From Micrasema longulum (taxonomy: Eukaryota > Arthropoda > Insecta > Trichoptera > Brachycentridae), in the NCBI GenBank assembly GCA_022494885.1, contig JAGVSM010001409.1, positions 310,001-374,000 on the forward strand: a stretch of DNA of 64,000 bases. Reading direction: 5' to 3'. Position 1 is the stretch's first letter. Each line of letters opens with the position of its first letter. Shown here piece after piece: positions 58,704-64,000 of the stretch. The translations under genes and the position numbers were made by a program. The notes below the pieces were generated by a model, which saw only the letters and a list, made by a program, of their open reading frames with translations, searched no databases and was not told the DNA's origin.

Positions 58704-59115
58704 CTGGGCCTCGATTTCAATGGGGAGATGGGAAGTTGACAGAGTTATCCTCAATTGTCTATAAAGTAAAATAGCATTTTCTGGGTATGCCTATATTTGT
58801 ATGAAAATTTGAAATACTATATTCGTTGGTAACCTCTAATTGAACATACTTTAAAAATACGAATACTCCACTATTCATACATAATTTTAGATCATCAAAC
58901 AAACATCAAACATCAACTTCACAAACTAATCTTCACAAACATCAACAGATGAAAGAATTGAAGGAATATAGATGTTCAAATATGGGCAGAATGGTGAATG
59001 TTACACAGTGTGTAAAGTGGCCACTTAAACCAGCCATTGACAGGTCATAAGCCCTGTAGATGCCTAGACTTCTATATTACCTTCTCTTAAATGTTCTCCA
59101 CCTCTGTTGTAATAT
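58704..59115 (+). repeat. Family C fragment with left terminus
   Basis: It starts CTGGGCCTCGATTTCAATGG followed by gggaagttgacagagttatc, as in the TIR at 19775 and 20255. It continues with ggtaacctctaattgaac and gacaggtcataagccctg. A right TIR is not found. Confidence 0.55.
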
Positions 59116-59192
59116 GTTAAAATAAATAAGATGTTAAAGCTAATATTCTGAAGTAGGTAGGTATCTAAGTATTTTACAAGCGGTGCGTAATA

Positions 59193-60453
59193 ATAGGTTG
59201 TTCAAAAATTAATTTGGTATTTTTCAAGTTATTTCATATGTATTTGTTTAAATAAACAGAATCAATCCGAATACTGCCCATTATTTTTTATGGTCTTTTG
59301 CCATCTTTCCGGTATGACCCATCCTTATAGAACTTCTGTGGTTTGTGGGGAAAATCTGGGACAGGTGATTTTCACAGTCAATTCTTGAATTCAATTTCTT
59401 TCCCTGTAGACACTGTAGAGAGTTTTGAAGAGACTGGAACAAATGATAATCTGAAGGCGCAAGGTCAGGGCTATACGGTGGGTGGGTCAAAACTTCCCAG
59501 TCAAGCTTCTCCAGTTTTTGTCAGGTGACTAATGATGTGTGTGGTCTCGCGTTGTCCTGTTGAAAGAAGACGCCACGGGATTTCGTCAATTCTGGATGCT
59601 TTTTCTTAATTGCTTCGCTTAGTCTCGTCAGTTGTTCCGAATCAATCGTTTTGCTAGGCTGGAGCAGCTCATAGTGGATGATACCCTTGTGGTCCCACCA
59701 CACGCACAGCATCACCCTTTTATTCTCCAATCCTAGCTTTGCGACTGTTTCTGGAGCTTCTGATCGGTTCTTCCACGACCACTTCCGCTGTACATTGTTA
59801 TACGTGATCCATTTCTCATCTCCAGTGACCACTCGTTTTAACGGTTGCTTGTTTTTGAACTTTTTCAGCAGCTCTTTTTTTGCTCAAATTTTCTTAATAT
59901 TTTTGCACTCAGTTCATGCGGCACCCACTTATTGAGCTTCTTGACCAATCCAGCGGAATGCAAACGGTTTGAAACAGTTACATGACCAATGCTCAACTTC
60001 TGAGCAATCTCACGAGTGGTTGCATGTGAATTTTCATAGACTTTTCCATTATTTCGTCGACTTTTTCCGTGATGGGCCGCCCAGAGCGAGGTGCATCTTT
60101 GACATTGAAATTTCCCGAACAAAACCGCTTGAACCATTGTTGTGCTACACGTGTTGTTAGAGTATCGTCACCATAAACTGCACATTTTTTTCACGGGCCT
60201 GCGGCGCACATTTGCCTTTCAGCTAGTAATACTTAAAAATACCACGAATTTCCTCGCTCGGCATATTCATTTTCAAAATGGAATAACTTTTACTCCATTG
60301 ATCAAATCGAAGCTTTATTTCCATGAAAAATATTCTTTGAAATGTCACCTTTCCAACGCGAGCCTATTTGTCAAAATCGGTAGTGTTTCCAGAACAAATT
60401 GAGTTCAACCTCATCTTGCGACAAAATACGAAACTACTTTTTGAACAACCTAA
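59193..60453 (-). mobile_element. mariner element 3 with TIRs
   Basis: TIRs: left ATAGGTTGTTCAAAAATTAA, right (reverse complement) TTAGGTTGTTCAAAAAGTAG, both followed by TTTxGTATTTT. TA flanks at 59191-59192 and 60454-60455. The element is 1.26 kb, with transposase on the minus strand. Confidence 0.92.
59281..60270 (-). pseudogene. mariner transposase, catalytic domain almost intact
   Basis: The catalytic half lies in a single frame from 59832 to 59281: VTGDEKWITYNN (first Asp codon at 59820), FFQQDNARPH (second at 59556) and HPPYSPDLAPSDYHLF (third at 59451). The last two are 34 residues apart, as in DD34D enzymes. The only interruption is a TGA at 59523-59521. Upstream, a one-base slip in an A-run near 59875 joins the N-terminal part (KVYENSHATTREIAQKLSI, NKWVPHELS). 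The far N-terminus starting at 60270 has stops and another shift. The motif set resembles the cecropia/mauritiana-type mariners more than element 2. Confidence 0.9.
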
Positions 60454-61417
60454 TATTTGTATCAAGACAAATTTTTTGGCAGTATGGAGGGGAGGTGTTA
60501 CGAAAGAAGTGGGTAGTGCATAATTTATAATAATTGAATGAACTTGATGTGTTATCGTCTAGAAATCGTAACAAAATCACACATTTGATCAGCGTAGTGG
60601 CTAGATAATATCATTATTATTTGATATGTTTTTCCGACTTCGCGTAGTTCTCAGTGGCCTTATGCTATAAATAATTCGTTTTGTAAATTCATTCGTATCG
60701 TATGATAGGAAACGAGAGCGAAATATGATTTTGATTGCGTTAGAATGAGATGGATATATGACGAACGAAATAACTTACGAAACGATATTGTGACAGAATA
60801 AGCCTGAGATTAGGCTTATTCTGTTCTCTTCCTACCCATGAGTAAGATTCGTTATCGTTTCGTGACGTTTCCCAGTCGCGTGTGACGTCACGGCGCGGGT
60901 GACGCGTGACCCTCCCACAACCCACAGCTACGGCATGCGGCATCACCACCACACACACCTCCACATATTACTACCGCCCTACACAGCATACAACGTGCTA
61001 ACAACAGCTACTTTTCATAAGCAATTTTTTCGTTTTGTTTTTATTCATTGTTTATAAGTTGATCATCAATTATAATAGGCATCCCAGTAATATTTCTTAT
61101 GAATTAGGTAATAACGCTTGTGCTTGTCGGAATCTGCAGTTCGGGCCCAACATCTCTGTCTCGGTCTAGGAGTCCAGAGTCCATCTCCGCGTATATTTCT
61201 GTCCGCTTGAAAACATCCGCGTGAAATATTTATTTCATTCTCCATACCGTTACATTGATGAGTTGTGCCCGGATCGTAGTTTGCTATATATGTACACAAT
61301 TTATTTATTATTTAATGAGTAACAAAACATCGTAAATTTGCTTTAAATACGAGTACAATATGGTTATATTTGTAGTATTATCAGTAGGGCGCATACCAGC
61401 CGCGTGCGTTAGTACCC
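60454..61417. promoter_or_regulatory. IP6K upstream region with CRE-like site and nested hairpins
   Basis: A perfect 13-bp stem acagaataagcct / aggcttattctgt with a 6-base loop (60792-60823) lies within a wider pair acgaaacgata / tatcgtttcgt (about 60776, 60853). A perfect TGACGTCA is at 60883-60890 in a CpG-containing stretch (60865-60930). These lie 550-650 bp upstream of the first IP6K exon seen. TCAGT at 61381 is not followed by a DPE. Regulatory function is inferred only. Confidence 0.35.
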
Positions 61418-61437
61418 TTTTGTTTCCTTTTTCCCAG

Positions 61438-61531
61438 TGATCCTCCACTGCCACAGTCAGCCACCGGACCGGTTTAGGAGTCGCGGTCTGCCCGCGAACT
61501 CTCCGTTCTCAGAACCATTTTCGCAATTATG
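61438..61531 (+). other. IP6K: Probable IP6K 5' exon
   Basis: A pyrimidine-rich acceptor (ttcctttttcccag, ending 61437) precedes this stretch. It ends with ATG|gtaagc, a strong donor at 61532. The following intron would be only 46 bp (61532-61577), with a branch-like ctctaac and acceptor tttacag. That is short for an animal intron. With the 61577 acceptor, the ATG at 61529 would open a 31-codon upstream ORF that stops at 61670 and overlaps the main start. Confidence 0.5.
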
Positions 61532-61654
61532 GTAAGCGCTCGTGTTCGTGTGCTCTAACGTTCTTCTTCCTTTACAGGAGCGGAGGGACCCAGAGACAAA
61601 AGTGAAGTTCCCCACTCCGCACCGGGTGACTCGCTACACTGCCGCATCGAGGGG

Positions 61655-62062
61655 ATGGTGTTCGCGCTAGGGGGCTGGGGCATGGGAGATTCTGACAGGC
61701 GAGTGAGCGACTATGCTCCCGCGGTGCGCGTCAATGGAAAGAGACAATACGGAGACGACTTCGTCACTGACCACGAATATGATTTCACTCAGGATGAACT
61801 ACTCGACTGCGAGTTCCACGGAGGAAACGATAAATTCCAAGGAGTCGACAAGAGCGGATACGCCAGCGATCACGATGAGATGTTGCACGAAGGATTCGGT
61901 GAGGAGACGGAGGACGAGGTGGACGGGGGCTGCGGAGGAGCCCTGTCCGAGGAGGGCTACGGGAGTCACCGGGACTGCTTCCCCCCGTCCCCGCCCCCCG
62001 CGCTGCCGGCCCCACCGCTGCCGCAAGACCGCGAAGTGGACCTGCATCCGCTCAACAACCAG
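61655..62062 (+). CDS. IP6K: Inositol hexakisphosphate kinase, first coding exon
   Basis: 136 codons end at ctcaacaaccag|gtcaat in phase 0. The ATG (gggATGg context) is the first in this frame, though the frame is open upstream to the acceptor at 61577. Residues 1-110 are a poorly conserved, acidic extension (DEMLHEGFGEETEDEVDGG) followed by a proline stretch (PPSPPPALPAPPLP). The last residues, LHPLNNQ, join the next exon to give the IPK-family PLxxQVGGH motif. IP6Ks phosphorylate IP6 to the pyrophosphate IP7, an ATP-dependent reaction in cytosol and nucleus. The catalytic PxxxDxKxG motif must lie in later exons outside the window. Use of CpG-rich codons contrasts with the AT-rich surroundings. 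Confidence 0.85.
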
Positions 62063-62172
62063 GTCAATATTCCACTTTACTGTTAGTTCGGCCTCCACTC
62101 TGTAATCCAGATTACATTTTCGTCTTCGCCATTTACAAACACAATACTCAGTATTGGTCTTCCGGTATACAG

Positions 62173-62299
62173 GTCGGGGGTCACACGCGATTGCTCGTTC
62201 TCAACGATAGCACCGTCATAAAGCCGCTCAACGTGCGTGAACTGCATTTCTACCAGCACATTCCGAGAGATATCGAGATGTTTGTCCCCAAATACAAAG
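62173..62299 (+). CDS. IP6K: Inositol hexakisphosphate kinase, second coding exon
   Basis: The exon is bounded by acceptor ggtatacag (ending 62172) and donor aaag|gtaaga (62300). It encodes VGGHTRLLVLNDSTVIKPLN then REL, FYQHIP, EMFVPKYK, the conserved N-lobe start of inositol polyphosphate kinases, including the lysine-containing TVxKPLxxRE strand and FYxxxP helix. The reading frame continues in phase 1 into a downstream exon not present here. The 110-bp upstream intron and the phase-0 joint with LNNQ support the model. The closest alternative, an IP3 kinase or IPMK, fits less well because the PLxNQVGGH spacing is IP6K-like. Confidence 0.9.
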
Positions 62300-64000
62300 G
62301 TAAGAACCGCTCGAGCGCCAGCCTTCCTCGGACGCCCGGGTCTGAGGGCCGAGTGACGAGTCCTTCGCTGCCCTCCGTGCTGGCGCGTGGCGTGCGGCGC
62401 GCGGCGTGCGGCGTGCGGTACCCGGTACCGCGGTGACCGTGTCTGCCCCTCTACCCTCGCCTCATTGTGCAGCTCGCTGTGCTCGAGCGCGGTAGCGGAT
62501 CACTCGCCACTCGACAGCTCGGAACTACTTATACTCTACTCGCTAGTCATTAATTTACATTTCATTTCCGCTGTATAATTTCCATAACGCGTTATCATCG
62601 TGCCATTTTCACGGAATCTGAATGATCGAGTGTTACTTAGTCCTCATGCATGTTTGTACGGTATCTGTTAACCGTGTTGTTTCCTTGCCTCTGCGTGATA
62701 TCTTAACAACCCGCTTGATTGTGCGTCTTTCTTTTTAGAATACTTTTTAATACCGCTCATGTATTGTTTTTCTTTTGTTATTATTTCCATATTGTCATAA
62801 TTCGATTGGTCAATATGATGATGATAGCCTTTTTAGGAATTGAACGAAAGTGAGATTTCTTTCGGAGCCGCTGGCCGAATTCCGTTTTTTTCTTCTTGAG
62901 GGAAACCGTCTGCAGAATATTTAATTTGATATTGCTTAATACTGTCGGTATTGTGCCTCAAATTCTCCGACACGAGTCTTGTACCTATATATCGTCGGGT
63001 TTCTGGCACAAGTTGGTAACTACATTTTACTAGTTGTGAGATATTGCAAAGTTAAAATCTCATTCCAAATCAACAATTCAAATAAAACTGCGAGTTGAAT
63101 ATCATAAAATATATTTTTTTGTATTTACGAAATACGATTTTTTTTTATTTACGTCTTAAACAAAGATTACTCGATGTCATTTATGAAGACATCTCATTTT
63201 TCGAAAATTTGTAGCTACCTTCCAATTTGTGCCAGAAACCCGACGAATTATTCATCGAAGGGTATCAATGCGTGTCGCGATTAACGACTCGAGTAACGGC
63301 TGACCGACGCGCGACGCCGACGTACGAAGACGCCTTACGGAGCAGGCTGCGGATGTTCCTAATTACCGAAGGAAATTTCACTTTCGCGGATGAGCGAGGC
63401 GCCAGAGCTTACTCAATCTTACACAATCACATTTTATTCTCACTTTTACTTTTGAACCACTATGTATGTTTTTAGCTCATTCGCTAATACTCGAACTTTG
63501 ATTCGCGATCGGCACCCTTTAAGGATTTACAGTTTTGTCGGCGGAATGATAGTATCGCATATCGGGATAGCCCGCTCGGTGGTAAGTGCTGATATTGTAA
63601 TTTGGTGCCATGTGCTATGTCCGCGGGACGTACTGCCCCGGTCGGCTGGCCCGCCCGCGGCCGGCCGCCGGCTGCTCGCGGCCGGCCGCCTGCAGCCGGC
63701 TGCCCGCGGGCTCCAGTCGGCCCCGGCGGTTCCCGCGGCGGGCCGCGTCGTGGCCATGTAACTCCGTTCCCGCTAGTGCTTATTGAGTACTAGTTTCTAC
63801 TATCTGTGGTCGTCTATCGTCTCTATCCCACCACTGTTACGCGAGGGTTACATGGAAGTCACGACGCGGTTTCGATTAGGCAATAGAAGTAAGTCATAAG
63901 GAGTTTGCTTAACAACCGTTGAATATTTTAAGGAAACGAAAGGAAATGTGTGCTTGATTTATCCTTCCCCTCCTTTTGTGTTGTATCAACATATTTCGAA
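62300..64000 (+). other. IP6K intron with a GC-rich island at 63600-63765
   Basis: The sequence after donor 62300 lacks another IP6K exon. A very GC-rich core (63620-63760) built from ggccggccgcc, cggcggg and similar words lies within it. Overlapping ORFs there in three frames reflect composition. It could be an internal promoter or enhancer, or simply a GC-rich repeat. Near 62385-62435 is a small gcggcgtgcg tandem and ggtacccggtacc. Confidence 0.45.

Noticed and set aside
61713..62105. 130-codon ORF overlapping the IP6K exon in another frame, and two minus-strand ORFs there
   Set aside because: They are shadows of the GC-rich coding exon; only the 61655 frame joins the conserved kinase motif across the intron.
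62300..62436. Continuation of the IP6K ORF past 62299
   Set aside because: The readthrough peptide is low-complexity and follows a consensus donor gtaaga; it is intron.
63527..63793. Overlapping ORFs in the GC island (three frames)
   Set aside because: They are open because of composition; proline/alanine/arginine-rich products without domains and no splice context.

Overview
The window is eukaryotic, AT-rich and almost entirely non-coding. It is most consistent with an insect genome: a DPE-type core promoter with a TCAGT initiator, mariner elements, RTE/BovB-type LINEs with trinucleotide tails and tRNA-derived SINEs. Lepidoptera would fit the repeat content, but nothing here settles the order. 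There is no prokaryotic gene organisation and no CRISPR array.

Only one host gene is recognised with confidence. At the right edge (about 61.4-62.3 kb, + strand) lie the first exons of an inositol hexakisphosphate kinase (IP6K). They encode an acidic, proline-rich N-terminal extension followed by the start of the conserved kinase fold; the catalytic part lies beyond the window. A GC-rich block at 25.3-25.8 kb carries an initiator with a correctly spaced DPE and ends in a splice donor. It is a plausible non-coding first exon, possibly of the same gene, which would make 25.8-61.4 kb a very long first intron.

The rest is a graveyard of mobile elements. 0-16 kb: RTE 3' ends, SINE family A, a fold-back MITE, an interrupted RTE LINE, a mariner and an LTR-like block with tandem hairpin units. 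15-25 kb: an I-like LINE with RNase H, an RTE reverse transcriptase, SINE A copies, a TIR element holding a perfect 59-bp palindrome, and a tRNA-derived SINE. 31-41 kb: the second MITE copy, several LINE C-termini and SINE A. 41-48 kb: a fold-back Penelope-like insertion carrying hammerhead-ribozyme-like core motifs, then AT-rich repeats. 48-60 kb: a decayed THAP-domain fragment, two further mariners, a hAT-like MITE with an 8-bp target duplication, and a degenerate tandem array.

Most element ORFs are broken by stops, frameshifts or 5' truncation. The mariner at 59.2-60.5 kb keeps all three catalytic aspartates in one frame, interrupted by a single stop. Nested insertions (SINE A split at 4 kb, RTE split at 9.9 kb, PLE inside another repeat at 41.4 kb) give a relative order of activity. 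Calls rest on reading motifs by eye; subfamily names are tentative.
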